From: Bacteroides sp. GM023
GTDB lineage: Bacteria > Bacteroidota > Bacteroidia > Bacteroidales > Bacteroidaceae
Direction: 5' to 3'
Assembly (NCBI RefSeq): GCF_014750685.1
Contig: NZ_JAAXGE010000019.1
Span: 1 to 64,000, forward strand
Length of the DNA stretch: 64,000 nucleotides
Made by a program: the position numbers and the translations under genes. This document shows positions 36,288-45,854 of this stretch, in pieces (within the stretch, counting starts at the first letter, position 1; the number at the start of each line of letters is the position of its first letter). The notes below the pieces were generated by a model. That model was given only the letters and a program-made list of their open reading frames with translations, did no database searches and was not told where the DNA came from.

Positions 36288-38471
36288 ATGAAAAGAATAA
36301 TATTTAGCGCTGCACTGATTGCAGCATTAAGCTTCTCTTCTTGTAGCGATCAGTTTCTGGAGGATAAGCAGAATTTTGATAACGTTACCAGTGAAGTGTA
36401 TAACAACTATGCAGGTGCTAGCGGGCGTGTACTTGACCTCTACTGGTGGATTTTGCCCGACCCAAACTCGGATGCAAATTGGAAGTATCCGTGTACTGGT
36501 AAAGCTGACGGGATCTCTAAATCAACTGAAGAGTATAGTGGATTTGGTTTATTTGTAAATCCACAGGCCGAACTCTCGGTTTTGGGCAGCAACAAAGTCC
36601 CCGATTATTTTCATAATCAGAGTAACAACATCCGCGAATCGGTATGGGGGCGAATCCGCAACTGTAATGATGTGATTGCTGGTATCAGTGGCAGTAGTCT
36701 TACCGAAGAACAAAAAAGTGAACTGTTAGGTCAGGCGTACTTCCTCCGTGCATGGTGTTACTATAATATGGTGAAATGGTATGGTGGTGTACCTATTATC
36801 ACTGAAGTGCAAGATCCTGTTGAGGACTCTTTCGTTCCCCGCTCTACTACGAAGAAGTGTATTGAGTTTATCTGTAAAGACCTGGACCTCTCTGCTGATA
36901 TGCTACGTGCAAAGACAACCAATGGTGGTTGGGACGGTACAAATTACGGTCGTGCCACTACTGCTTCGGCCATGGCGTTAAAGGGACGTGTATTGCTGTT
37001 GTGGGCAAGCCCGCTCTTCAATCGTGGCAACGATGAAAGCCGTTGGACTGCAGCTTACGAATACATCAAAGCATCTATTAAAGATATCAATGCTTGCGGT
37101 AATCACCTTTATACTGCAGGTAATAATATCAATGGTTCGGACTTTGCCAAGATGTTTACTGTCATTCAGAATCCTGAGATGGTATTTGGTACCCTGCATA
37201 ATATGAAGCAAGAAGATGATACAAAGAAGAATAATAACTGGGAACGTTTCATCCGTCCGAAGAATACCACCGGTCAAGGTTTAGAGGCATCAGCTATGTT
37301 GGTAGATATGTTCCCCATGAAAGACGGTAAGCGTCCTCGTGGTTTGAGTACCTACTTAAAGTTGGATGAGAGTGAAGATGGGGCGAACATTAAAGACTAT
37401 CCTTTCATGAATCGTGACCCGCGTTTTTACCGTACGTTTGCTATGCCCGGTTTCCGTTGGGCTTATACTGGTGACCCTGTTCCGGCAGATGCATTCAATC
37501 CCAGTTATAGCAATGGTAAGGATTATGTATTGTGGAACTATGTATGGTATGCCGATGCGCAAGATGTGGATGATGTGGAAAGTGGTAACGCTTATGGTGC
37601 CGACAACCTGTTGAAAAATAGAAAAGGTGTATATGTGCGTAAACGTAGTAACGATGGTGATATTTCAGATCCACTTTACTCATTCAATGCTACTTATGAT
37701 AATGGTGGTTTTGCATATTCTGCAGCTCCTTGGATGGAGATCCGTTATGCAGAAGTGTTGCTCAATTATGCCGAAGCCGCTTGCGGTGCCGGACATATGA
37801 GTGAAGCGGTAGACCAGTTGAAGTTGATTCGCCAGCGTGTCGGATACTCTGGGGATTGTGGCTTGCAAGGAAATCTTTCTACTGATCAAGCGGCTTGTAT
37901 GTCGGCTGTACTCTATGAACGTCAGATTGAGTTGGCTTACGAAGGTAAACGTTTCGATGATCTTCGTCGTTGGATGCTCTTTGATGGCGGTATGGGTAAA
38001 ATAGAAGGTGCGCCGGCATCATGGACGCTCACCGGTTGGGGGGGGAACACTTGCAGATGGCTTGGTTTTACTGAACTTAATAACCAGCGTCGTGAAAATA
38101 TGGAGTTTCGTCTCAATAATAATTATGGTATAGGTGGTACTACTGGAGATGTAAGTAGTGACCCCTTGCTGAAAAAAGGTGTAGAACGTCCGAATGGTAT
38201 TGACTTACGTAAGGAAATCAGCGATGAAGAGGGAAACCAGTTGGCAGAACTTCAAGAATTTTACAATGAACACTTCACTCGCAAGCTGAAAAAAGGTGAC
38301 GCTTACGATTCAAATAAGCAACCTCTAAAAATGAGATTCTCGCCTCGCTACTACTTTCTCGGCTTCAGCCAAGGCGCTTTAAATAATTGCTTAGGCATTG
38401 AGCAATGCATTGGTTGGGAAGATTCAAACAACGGTGGTAGCCTCGGAACATTTGACCCGTTAGCTGAATGA
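36288..38471 (+). CDS. SusD-like outer membrane lipoprotein, RG-II triad 2
   Basis: The 727-residue lipoprotein has lipobox FSSC (Cys19). The ATG at 36288 is chosen; the in-frame GTG at 36273 would only add five residues. Conserved SusD helices are RIRNCNDVIAGI, GQAYFLRAWCYYNMVKWYGGVP and WMEIRYAEVLLNYAEAAC, and the ending is FDPLAE as in the triad 1 paralogue. It closes the operon and is followed by a 14-bp inverted repeat. Confidence 0.95.
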   Translation: MKRIIFSAALIAALSFSSCSDQFLEDKQNFDNVTSEVYNNYAGASGRVLDLYWWILPDPNSDANWKYPCTGKADGISKSTEEYSGFGLFVNPQAELSVLGSNKVPDYFHNQSNNIRESVWGRIRNCNDVIAGISGSSLTEEQKSELLGQAYFLRAWCYYNMVKWYGGVPIITEVQDPVEDSFVPRSTTKKCIEFICKDLDLSADMLRAKTTNGGWDGTNYGRATTASAMALKGRVLLLWASPLFNRGNDESRWTAAYEYIKASIKDINACGNHLYTAGNNINGSDFAKMFTVIQNPEMVFGTLHNMKQEDDTKKNNNWERFIRPKNTTGQGLEASAMLVDMFPMKDGKRPRGLSTYLKLDESEDGANIKDYPFMNRDPRFYRTFAMPGFRWAYTGDPVPADAFNPSYSNGKDYVLWNYVWYADAQDVDDVESGNAYGADNLLKNRKGVYVRKRSNDGDISDPLYSFNATYDNGGFAYSAAPWMEIRYAEVLLNYAEAACGAGHMSEAVDQLKLIRQRVGYSGDCGLQGNLSTDQAACMSAVLYERQIELAYEGKRFDDLRRWMLFDGGMGKIEGAPASWTLTGWGGNTCRWLGFTELNNQRRENMEFRLNNNYGIGGTTGDVSSDPLLKKGVERPNGIDLRKEISDEEGNQLAELQEFYNEHFTRKLKKGDAYDSNKQPLKMRFSPRYYFLGFSQGALNNCLGIEQCIGWEDSNNGGSLGTFDPLAE

Positions 38472-38508
38472 TATTATTTCGTTATCTTTTTTGAAATGGT
38501 ATGAAATG

Positions 38509-38560
38509 AAGTCACCATTTTCCAAGTCTTTTATAAAAAGATGATAGAAAATGGTGACTT
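38509..38560 (+). terminator. Terminator-like 14-bp inverted repeat after triad 2
   Basis: AAGTCACCATTTTC (38509-38522) and its exact complement (38547-38560) flank 24 bases, followed by a pyrimidine-rich but not pure-T tail. It is probably the end of the SusC/SusD message. Confidence 0.6.
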
Positions 38561-38638
38561 TCTGTCTCCTTCTACTTTATATGTTTTATTTTGCGCACTA
38601 TTTTTTGCATTTTATCACCCATGTTTTTCATTATTACT

Positions 38639-38664
38639 GATTACAAATCCTTTTCTCTTTCGTC
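38639..38664 (+). promoter_or_regulatory. GATTACA-N15-CGTC motif (ECF-type promoter candidate), site 5
   Basis: GATTACA at 38639-38645 and CGTC at 38661-38664, 46 bases before the PL1 start codon. A TATTTTTG that fits the Bacteroides -7 consensus follows at 38674-38681, so a housekeeping start is also possible here. Confidence 0.6.
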
Positions 38665-38710
38665 TTATTATTGTATTTTTGAATTAACAACTTCACAAAA
38701 CCAAATAAAA

Positions 38711-40450
38711 ATGAAGAAGAAGCATGTACTTTTAGCAGCTTTTGCTGCAACAATGTTGACTCCGACCATTGCATGGGCGCAATACCCGCAAATAACCGGC
38801 GAAGCCAAAGATAATTATACGAAAATGATGACTGAAGAGCGGAAGCGCTCTGACGAAGCATGGGCAAAAGCATTGCCGATAGTCCAGAAAGAAGCGAGAG
38901 AGGGACGTCCTTATATCCCTTGGGCTGGTCGTCCATATGATTTGCCACAGGCTGATATTCCTTCATTTCCTGGTGCAGAAGGTGGTGGTATGTACAGCTT
39001 CGGTGGTCGTGGTGGCAAAGTGATAACTGTTACTAATCTGAACGACCGTGGACCAGGTTCTTTCCGTGAAGCTTGCGAAACAGGTGGGGCACGTATTATC
39101 GTGTTCAATGTAGCCGGTATCATTCGTTTGGAATCTCCGATTATTGTTCGTGCTCCCTACGTAACTATTGCCGGACAAACAGCTCCTGGAGATGGTGTTT
39201 GTATTGCCGGAGAATCATTTTGGGTAGATACACATGATGTCGTGGTACGTCATATGCGTTTCCGTCGTGGAGAAACAAAGGTTTGGCATCGTGATGACTC
39301 TTTTGGAGGTAATCCGGTAGGTAATATTATGATTGACCACTGTTCATGTACATGGGGATTGGATGAGAATATATCTTTCTATCGCCATATGTATGATCCA
39401 AGCGAAGGACAGTATGAAAGCAAGGACTTGAAACTTCCTACTGTAAACGTGACTATTCAAAACACCATCTCTGCGAAAGCATTGGATACATACAATCATG
39501 CATTCGGTAGTACATTAGGTGGTGAAAATTGTGCATTTACACGTAATCTTTGGGCTAGTAATGCCGGACGTAACCCTTCTATTGGATGGAATGGTATATT
39601 TAATTTCGTAAATAATATCGTATTCAACTGGGTTCACCGTTCTTCTGATGGTGGCGATTATACTGCCATGTTCAATATGATTAATAACTACTACAAACCG
39701 GGACCTGCTACTCCTAAAGATTCCAATGTAGGACATCGTATATTGAAGCCGGAAGCTGGTCGCAGTAAGCTGGATCACAAAGAATATGGACGTGTATATG
39801 CTGACGGAAATATCATGGAAGGTTATCCTGAAATCACAAAAGACAACTGGAATGGTGGTATTCAGATTGAGACTCAACCGAATACTGACGGATATACTGA
39901 ATACATGAGAAGCTACCAACCTTTCGCGATGCCGTATATCAATATTATGGGTGCTAACGATGCTTATGATTATGTATTGAAACACGTAGGTGCGAATATT
40001 CCTTGCCGTGATATTGTAGACGAACGTGTTATCGAAGAAGTAAGAACAGGTATTCCTTATTACGAAAAGAAACTTCCGAAAGACGCTTACGGTGATTTGA
40101 CAGGTTTGTCTCCTAAGTCAATGGGTGAAGACGGACAGTTTAAATACCGTCGTTTACCTAAAGATTCCTATAAACAAGGTATCATTACTGATATTCGCCA
40201 AATGGGTGGTTATCCTGAATACAAAGGTACTCCTTATGTAGACACAGATGGCGATGGTATGCCGGATGAATGGGAAATAGCTAACGGACTGAATCCGAAT
40301 GACCCAAGTGATGCCAATAAAGATTGCACAGGAGACGGATACACCAACATTGAAAAATATATCAATGGCATCAGTACGAAGCATAAAGTAGATTGGAGAG
40401 ATATGAAGAACAACTACGATACATTAGCTGAAAAAGGAAAATTAATGTAA
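38711..40450 (+). CDS. PL1-family pectate lyase
   Basis: The 579-residue secreted protein has a signal peptide ending near AWAQ; the ATG at 38711 is chosen over an upstream in-frame start that would overlap the promoter motif. The parallel beta-helix begins with FPGAEGGGMYSFGGRGGKV and includes VTIAGQTAPGDGVCI, VVRHMRFRRGE and IMIDHCSCTWGLDEN, typical of PL1_2-type lyases. The C-terminus carries a Ca-binding-like DTDGDGMPDEWEIANGLNP segment. It should cleave homogalacturonan flanking or forming the RG-II backbone by beta-elimination. Its stop codon is immediately followed by a CCGGCAAGGTGCCGG palindrome. Confidence 0.92.
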   Translation: MKKKHVLLAAFAATMLTPTIAWAQYPQITGEAKDNYTKMMTEERKRSDEAWAKALPIVQKEAREGRPYIPWAGRPYDLPQADIPSFPGAEGGGMYSFGGRGGKVITVTNLNDRGPGSFREACETGGARIIVFNVAGIIRLESPIIVRAPYVTIAGQTAPGDGVCIAGESFWVDTHDVVVRHMRFRRGETKVWHRDDSFGGNPVGNIMIDHCSCTWGLDENISFYRHMYDPSEGQYESKDLKLPTVNVTIQNTISAKALDTYNHAFGSTLGGENCAFTRNLWASNAGRNPSIGWNGIFNFVNNIVFNWVHRSSDGGDYTAMFNMINNYYKPGPATPKDSNVGHRILKPEAGRSKLDHKEYGRVYADGNIMEGYPEITKDNWNGGIQIETQPNTDGYTEYMRSYQPFAMPYINIMGANDAYDYVLKHVGANIPCRDIVDERVIEEVRTGIPYYEKKLPKDAYGDLTGLSPKSMGEDGQFKYRRLPKDSYKQGIITDIRQMGGYPEYKGTPYVDTDGDGMPDEWEIANGLNPNDPSDANKDCTGDGYTNIEKYINGISTKHKVDWRDMKNNYDTLAEKGKLM

Positions 40451-40453
40451 CCG

Positions 40454-40468
40454 CCGGCAAGGTGCCGG
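40454..40468. repeat. REP-like palindrome CCGGCAAGGTGCCGG, copy 1
   Basis: A 6-bp stem with a 3-base loop starts 4 bases after the PL1 stop codon. The same 15-mer occurs on the opposite strand at 58155-58169, also at a gene end. Confidence 0.6.
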
Positions 40469-40516
40469 AGCCAGGTTTCCCTTCGGCATCTTATTAAAAA
40501 AACAAAAACAAAATCA

Positions 40517-41185
40517 ATGAAAAAGATACTAATAATTTCTCTGTTACTGTTTTCCGGCTGGATGTCTGCACAGACAGTCAACTTACACAAAGAGAACCGT
40601 AACCCGGAATATGTAAGCTCTATCATCAATCGTTCACAAAAGATTGTCGATAAACTTGGAGTTACAGATGCAAAAGTTGCCGAAGATGTTCGTAATGTCA
40701 TTGCCAATCGTTATTTCGAATTGAACGATATCTATGAAGTGCGCGACGCTAAAGTAAAGAAAGTAAAAGAATCTGGATTGACAGGTGAAGCCAAGACAGG
40801 AGCATTAAAAGCGGCAGAAGATGAAAAAGATGCGGCGTTGTATCGTTCTCATTTCGCATTTCCTGCCAATTTATCTCTTTTCCTTGACGAGAAGCAGATA
40901 GAAGCTGTGAAAGATGGTATGACGTATGGGGTTGTGAAAGTAACTTATGACTCACATCTTGATATGATTCCTACTTTGAAAGAAGAAGAAAAAGCACAAA
41001 TTTATGCCTGGCTGGTAGAAGCACGCGAATTTGCTTTGGATGCTGAAAATTCAAATAAGAAACATGCAGCTTTCGGAAAGTATAAAGGACGTATCAATAA
41101 TTATCTGGCAAAACGCGGATATGACTTGAAGAAAGAACGCGAAGAATGGTATAAACGTGTAAAAGCACGTGGAGGCACATTATAA
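40517..41185 (+). CDS. DUF3826 secreted protein
   Basis: The 222-residue protein has a signal peptide (cleavage near MSAQ). It is mostly helical and charged, with core words LFLDEKQIEAVKDGMTYG and KEERE near the C-terminus, matching DUF3826. The function of the family is unknown. The C-terminal 190 residues of the pectin esterase at 50213 are recognisably related (DEKQIE...VGKVAF versus EEQIE...GVVKVTY patterns), which ties the domain to RG-II processing. It lies 66 bp after the PL1 gene and is followed by a terminator. Confidence 0.8.
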   Translation: MKKILIISLLLFSGWMSAQTVNLHKENRNPEYVSSIINRSQKIVDKLGVTDAKVAEDVRNVIANRYFELNDIYEVRDAKVKKVKESGLTGEAKTGALKAAEDEKDAALYRSHFAFPANLSLFLDEKQIEAVKDGMTYGVVKVTYDSHLDMIPTLKEEEKAQIYAWLVEAREFALDAENSNKKHAAFGKYKGRINNYLAKRGYDLKKEREEWYKRVKARGGTL

Positions 41186-41267
41186 AGAGGTACACTATAA
41201 AATAGTATACTGCAAAAAGAAGTGGAATTCTTTCCCATAATTAAATGGTTAGTTTGTTTGATGATGG

Positions 41268-41298
41268 AAAGGGTGGCTCGGAGAGTCGCCCTTTTATC
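41268..41298 (+). terminator. Terminator after the PL1-DUF3826 unit
   Basis: AAAGGGTGGCTC (41268-41279) pairs with GAGTCGCCCTTT (41283-41294, two G-T type positions), followed by T and an AT-rich tail. The promoter-like motif for the next operon begins 45 bases later. Confidence 0.75.
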
Positions 41299-41338
41299 GT
41301 ATATAAATTTTGAATCTGATGAATCTTCGAGTATATTT

Positions 41339-41364
41339 GAGTACAAATTAGGGCTTTTATCGTC
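41339..41364 (+). promoter_or_regulatory. GAGTACA-N15-CGTC motif (near-match ECF-type promoter candidate), site 6
   Basis: GAGTACA (6 of 7 to the consensus) at 41339-41345 and CGTC at 41361-41364 with the same 15-base spacing. CGTC ends 39 bases before the GH43-like start codon, a distance like those of sites 1 and 5. Confidence 0.55.
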
Positions 41365-41403
41365 TTTTCTGTATAAAGGATACAATTATAAATTATAATA
41401 GAA

Positions 41404-42333
41404 ATGAAAAAGTTAAGAAATACATTAGCTGCAATAGGTATTTTGTTTTTAGTTTCTTGTGGGGGAAGCAAAGACTATTATATGTTCACTTCATTTCACG
41501 AACCGGCTGACGAAGGTTTGAGATACTTATATAGTGAAGACGGAATGCATTGGGACAGTATTCCCGGAGTTTGGCTGAAGCCGGAACTGGGACAACATAA
41601 ACTGATGCGGGATCCTTCGATGGTACGCACTCCTGACGGAACTTTTCATTTAGTCTGGACGACAAGCTGGAAAGGTGATTTAGGATTCGGTTATGCAAAC
41701 TCCAAAGATTTGGTTCACTGGTCGGAACAGCAGATGATTCCTGTCATGGCAGATGAACCGACTACCGTTAACGTATGGGCACCGGAAATTTTTTATGATG
41801 ACGATAGTGAACAGTTTATGGTAGTATGGGCTTCTTGTGTTCCCGGTCGGTTCGAGAAAGGAATAGAAGAAGAAAATAATAATCATCGTTTATATTATAT
41901 CACAACAAAGGACTTTAAGACAGTTTCAAAAGCCAGGGTTCTATATGATCCGGGCTTTAGCACGATTGATGCTGTCCTCGTGAAACGGGCGAAGAATGAC
42001 TATGTAATGGTGCTTAAAGATAATACACGCCCCGAACGTAATTTGAAGATTGCTTTTGCGGATTCTCTGACAGGTCCTTATTCCCCGGCGTCGCAGCCGT
42101 TCACTGAATCGTTTGTAGAAGGTCCGACCGTAGAAAAAATAGGAGAGGACTATCTTATTTATTTTGATGTCTATAAGAAGAAAATATACGGCGCCATGCG
42201 TACAAAAGACTTTCAGAATTTTACCGATGCAACAGATGAAGTAAGCGTACCTGTCGGACATAAACACGGAACAATTTTTAAAGCTTCGGAATCAGTGGTA
42301 AAAAAACTGTTGAAAGAGAGCAAAAAGAAGTAA
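41404..42333 (+). CDS. GH43-like five-bladed beta-propeller glycosidase, lipoprotein
   Basis: The 309-residue protein has lipobox LVSC (Cys19). Repeated WxxD/F blades and the segments LMRDPSMVRTPDGTFHLVWTT, WAPEIFYDDD and VEGPTVEKIGEDYLIYFD place it near GH43, where the first Asp and the last Glu are candidate base and acid. In an RG-II locus an arabinofuranosidase activity is plausible; I recall a GH43 arabinofuranosidase at the matching place in B. thetaiotaomicron but cannot verify it. It starts an operon with its own promoter motif and lies 21 bp before the GH143-GH142 gene. Confidence 0.75.
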   Translation: MKKLRNTLAAIGILFLVSCGGSKDYYMFTSFHEPADEGLRYLYSEDGMHWDSIPGVWLKPELGQHKLMRDPSMVRTPDGTFHLVWTTSWKGDLGFGYANSKDLVHWSEQQMIPVMADEPTTVNVWAPEIFYDDDSEQFMVVWASCVPGRFEKGIEEENNNHRLYYITTKDFKTVSKARVLYDPGFSTIDAVLVKRAKNDYVMVLKDNTRPERNLKIAFADSLTGPYSPASQPFTESFVEGPTVEKIGEDYLIYFDVYKKKIYGAMRTKDFQNFTDATDEVSVPVGHKHGTIFKASESVVKKLLKESKKK

Positions 42334-42354
42334 ATTAAAAATCAGAAATAAACC

Positions 42355-45300
42355 ATGAACAACTCTACAAAGATTCTCCTTGCACTGGCTGCCGGATGGC
42401 TGACAGCTACAGTTTCAGCACAAGACAGAATCCATTACACAGGAAAAGAACTTTCAAATCCTACTTATCATGACGGACAACTGTCACCGGTAGTAGGAGT
42501 ACATAATATTCAATTGGTGCGCGCCAACCGCGAACATCTGGATGCATCGAACGGCAATGGATGGACTTACAATCATCAACCGATGTTGGCTTATTGGAAT
42601 GGACAATTCTATTATCAATACCTGGCCGATCCTTCGGACGAACACATACCACCTTCCCAAACATTCCTGATGACATCAAAAGACGGTTACCAATGGACAA
42701 ATCCCGAAATCGTATTTCCGCCTTATAAAGTACCGGATGGATATACTAAAGAATCCCGTCCGGGTATGCAAGCTAAAGACCTGATTGCTATCATGCACCA
42801 ACGTGTAGGTTTCTATGGCTCTAAATCCGGCCGATTGATAACGATGGGGAATTACGGAGTTGCTTTAGATAAGAAAGACGACCCGAATGATGGAAACGGC
42901 ATTGGTCGCGTAGTGCGTGAGATAAAGAAGGACGGTTCGTTCGGCCCTATTTATTTTATTTATTACAATCACGGATTTAACGAAAAGAACACTGACTATC
43001 CATATTTCAAGAAAAGTAAAGACCGCGAGTTTGTGAAAGCCTGTCAGGAGATTCTCGACAATCCCCTGTATATGATGCAATGGGTAGAGGAAGCTGATCG
43101 TGAAGACCCTATTATTCCATTAAAAAAAGGATATAAAGCATTCAACTGCTACACACTTCCTGACGGCAGAATAGCCAGCCTTTGGAAACACGCACTGACT
43201 TCTATCAGTGAAGATGGCGGACATACTTGGGCAGAACCCGTACTTCGTGCCAAAGGCTTTGTTAATAGTAACGCGAAAATATGGGGGCAACGTTTGAGTG
43301 ACGGTACATATGCTACAGTATACAACCCTTCAGAATTCCGTTGGCCATTGGCTATCTCATTAAGCAAAGACGGATTGGAATATACAACGTTAAATCTGGT
43401 ACATGGTGAAATCACCCCAATGCGTTACGGAGGCAATTATAAATCCTATGGCCCCCAATATCCTCGTGGCATACAAGAGGGAAACGGAATCCCCGCAGAT
43501 GGTGATTTATGGATTTCTTATAGTGTGAACAAGGAAGACATGTGGATTTCCCGTATCCCGGTACCGGTAGAACTCAATGCTTTTGCACATGCCAATGATG
43601 ACTTCTCAAAATCGAAAACGATGGCAGAACTTACCGACTGGAATATTTATTCTCCAGTTTGGGCTCCGGTTTCCTTAGATGGACAATGGTTGAAGCTGCA
43701 AGATAAAGATCCGTTTGATTATGCGAAAGTGGAACGTAAAATTCCGGCTTCTAAAGAACTGAAAGTTTCTTTCGATTTGCAGGCCGGACAGAATGATAAA
43801 GGCACGCTTCAAATCGAATTTCTGGATGAGAATAGCGTTGCCTGTTCCCGCATGGAATTGACAAATGACGGCGATTTTCGTATGAAAGGCGGTTCCCGAT
43901 TTGCAAATATGATGAAGTATGAAGCTGGAAAAACTTATCATGTAGAAGCTGTTCTTTCAACTACAGACCGTAATATTCAGGTATATGTAGATGGCAAGAG
44001 GGTAGGATTGCGTATGTTCTATGCCCCGGTAGCGAGTATCGAAAGAATAGCTTTCCGCACAGGTGTGCCACGCACATTCCCGACGGTGGATACTCCCGCC
44101 GATCAGACGTATGACTTGCCAAATGCCGGAGAACAGGAACCTTTGGCTGAATATCGCATAGCTAATGTAAAAACAACTTCAACGGATAAAGATGCATCTT
44201 CCGCCTTTCTGAAATATTCGGATTTCAGTCATTATGTAGATTACTTTAATGGGATGGAAGATGAAAATATCGCGCAGGCCATTCCTAATGCCAAGGCTTC
44301 GGAATGGATGGAAGAAAACATTCCTTTGTTTGAATGTCCGCAACGCAATTTCGAAGAAATGTATTATTACCGTTGGTGGTCATTGCGCAAGCATATCAAG
44401 GAAACTCCAGTCGGATATGGCATGACGGAATTTTTGGTTCAACGTTCCTATTCGGATAAATATAATCTGATAGCCTGCGCTATCGGGCATCATATTTATG
44501 AAAGCCGTTGGCTGCGCGACCCGAAATATTTGGATCAGATAATCCATACTTGGTATCGCGGTAATGAAGGCGGGCCGATGAAGAAAATGGATAAGTTCAG
44601 TTCATGGAATGCAGATGCGGTATTGGCACGATATATGGTAGATGGTGATAAAGACTTCATGCTGGATATGAAGAGAGATTTGGAAACCGAATATCAACGC
44701 TGGGAGCGTACTAATCGTTTGAAAAACGGACTCTATTGGCAAGGTGACGTGCAAGATGGCATGGAAGAATCCATCAGTGGCGGTCGTAAAAAGAAATATG
44801 CCCGTCCGACAATTAATAGTTATATGTATGGCAACGCGAAAGCACTTTCATTGATGGGAATCCTTTCCGGTGATGAGGGGATGGCTATGAGATATGGAAT
44901 GAAGGCAGATACACTGAAAACTTTAGTGGATACTGAATTGTGGAATACACGTCATCAGTTCTTTGAGACAATGCGTACTGATTCTTCAGCTAATGTACGT
45001 GAAGCTATCGGTTATATTCCATGGTACTTCAATTTACCTGATACGGCGAAGAAATATGAAGTTGCCTGGAAAGAGATAATGGATGAGAAAGGCTTTTCAG
45101 CTCCTTACGGTCTGACTACCGCCGAACGTCGTCATCCTGAATTCCGTACACGTGGAGTTGGCAAATGTGAATGGGATGGAGCCATTTGGCCGTTCGCTTC
45201 TGCACAGACATTGACAGCAATGGCTAACTTTATCAATAATTATCCGCAGACTATGCTATCCGACAGTGTATATTTCCGTCAAATGGAACTGTATGTAGAA

Positions 45301-45675
45301 TCACAGTATCATCGTGGTCGTCCATATATCGGCGAATACTTGGACGAAGTGACCGGTTATTGGCTGAAAGGAGATCAAGAGCGTAGTCGCTACTATAATC
45401 ACTCCACTTTCAATGACTTGATGATTACAGGATTAATCGGGTTGCGTCCGCGCCTGGATAATACAATAGAAGTGAATCCACTGATTCCGTCAGATAAATG
45501 GGACTGGTTCTGTTTGGACAATGTATCCTATCATGGTCATAATCTGACAATCCTTTGGGATAAGAATGGAGACCGTTATCATTGCGGAAAAGGATTGCGA
45601 ATTTTTGTTGATGGCAAAGAAGTAGGACATGCGGATACATTGACAAGAATCGTTTGCGAGAATGCACTTAAATGA
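42355..45675 (+). CDS. GH143-GH142-type two-domain glycosidase for the Araf-DHA side chain of RG-II
   Basis: The 1106-residue secreted protein has a signal peptide ending near VSAQ. It reads as three parts. The first is an N-terminal beta-propeller (about 25-410) with sialidase-like blades (ISEDGGHTW, LSKDGLEY). The second is a LamG-like sandwich (about 415-600, VDGKRVGLRMF). The third is a C-terminal alpha/alpha barrel (about 625-1100, YYYRWWSLRKHI and KCEWDGAIWPFASAQTL). This matches the architecture I recall for BT1020, in which GH143 cleaves 2-keto-3-deoxy-lyxo-heptulosaric acid (DHA) from the backbone and GH142 removes beta-L-arabinofuranose from DHA. Fusion of the two would let one protein dismantle the whole disaccharide. 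Assignment rests on architecture and context. Confidence 0.83.
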   Translation: MNNSTKILLALAAGWLTATVSAQDRIHYTGKELSNPTYHDGQLSPVVGVHNIQLVRANREHLDASNGNGWTYNHQPMLAYWNGQFYYQYLADPSDEHIPPSQTFLMTSKDGYQWTNPEIVFPPYKVPDGYTKESRPGMQAKDLIAIMHQRVGFYGSKSGRLITMGNYGVALDKKDDPNDGNGIGRVVREIKKDGSFGPIYFIYYNHGFNEKNTDYPYFKKSKDREFVKACQEILDNPLYMMQWVEEADREDPIIPLKKGYKAFNCYTLPDGRIASLWKHALTSISEDGGHTWAEPVLRAKGFVNSNAKIWGQRLSDGTYATVYNPSEFRWPLAISLSKDGLEYTTLNLVHGEITPMRYGGNYKSYGPQYPRGIQEGNGIPADGDLWISYSVNKEDMWISRIPVPVELNAFAHANDDFSKSKTMAELTDWNIYSPVWAPVSLDGQWLKLQDKDPFDYAKVERKIPASKELKVSFDLQAGQNDKGTLQIEFLDENSVACSRMELTNDGDFRMKGGSRFANMMKYEAGKTYHVEAVLSTTDRNIQVYVDGKRVGLRMFYAPVASIERIAFRTGVPRTFPTVDTPADQTYDLPNAGEQEPLAEYRIANVKTTSTDKDASSAFLKYSDFSHYVDYFNGMEDENIAQAIPNAKASEWMEENIPLFECPQRNFEEMYYYRWWSLRKHIKETPVGYGMTEFLVQRSYSDKYNLIACAIGHHIYESRWLRDPKYLDQIIHTWYRGNEGGPMKKMDKFSSWNADAVLARYMVDGDKDFMLDMKRDLETEYQRWERTNRLKNGLYWQGDVQDGMEESISGGRKKKYARPTINSYMYGNAKALSLMGILSGDEGMAMRYGMKADTLKTLVDTELWNTRHQFFETMRTDSSANVREAIGYIPWYFNLPDTAKKYEVAWKEIMDEKGFSAPYGLTTAERRHPEFRTRGVGKCEWDGAIWPFASAQTLTAMANFINNYPQTMLSDSVYFRQMELYVESQYHRGRPYIGEYLDEVTGYWLKGDQERSRYYNHSTFNDLMITGLIGLRPRLDNTIEVNPLIPSDKWDWFCLDNVSYHGHNLTILWDKNGDRYHCGKGLRIFVDGKEVGHADTLTRIVCENALK

Positions 45676-45688
45676 TAATTTTAATTAA

Positions 45689-45766
45689 GGCATGGATTAC
45701 GCGGATTTCACGGTTTTTAGAAATATGATTGTATAAAGCAATAGCGTAATCCGTGTAATCCACGCC
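45689..45766. repeat. Imperfect inverted repeat of GGATTACRCGG type
   Basis: GGCATGGATTACGCGG (45689-45704) pairs with CCGTGTAATCCACGCC (45751-45766) at 14 of 16 positions. Each arm also contains a second internal GGATT-like copy. It lies 13 bp after the GH143-GH142 stop and may act as a terminator or message-end structure. A second small hairpin (GGGGCG-CTA-CGCCCC) follows at 45800-45814. Confidence 0.6.
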
Positions 45767-45854
45767 TAAAATACCAATATTCCGCATGGAAACCTTGCCG
45801 GGGCGCTACGCCCCTAAATTCCCATTTATCAAATAGATAAAAGATACTTGAGAT

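Noticed and set aside
38591..38710. N-terminal extension of the PL1 gene using an upstream in-frame start.
   Set aside because: It would bury the signal peptide 40 residues inside the protein and overlap the promoter-like motif.
45689..45704. GGATTACG at 45693 as another copy of the GATTACA motif.
   Set aside because: No CGTC follows at the 15-base spacing, and the sequence is explained by the inverted repeat.
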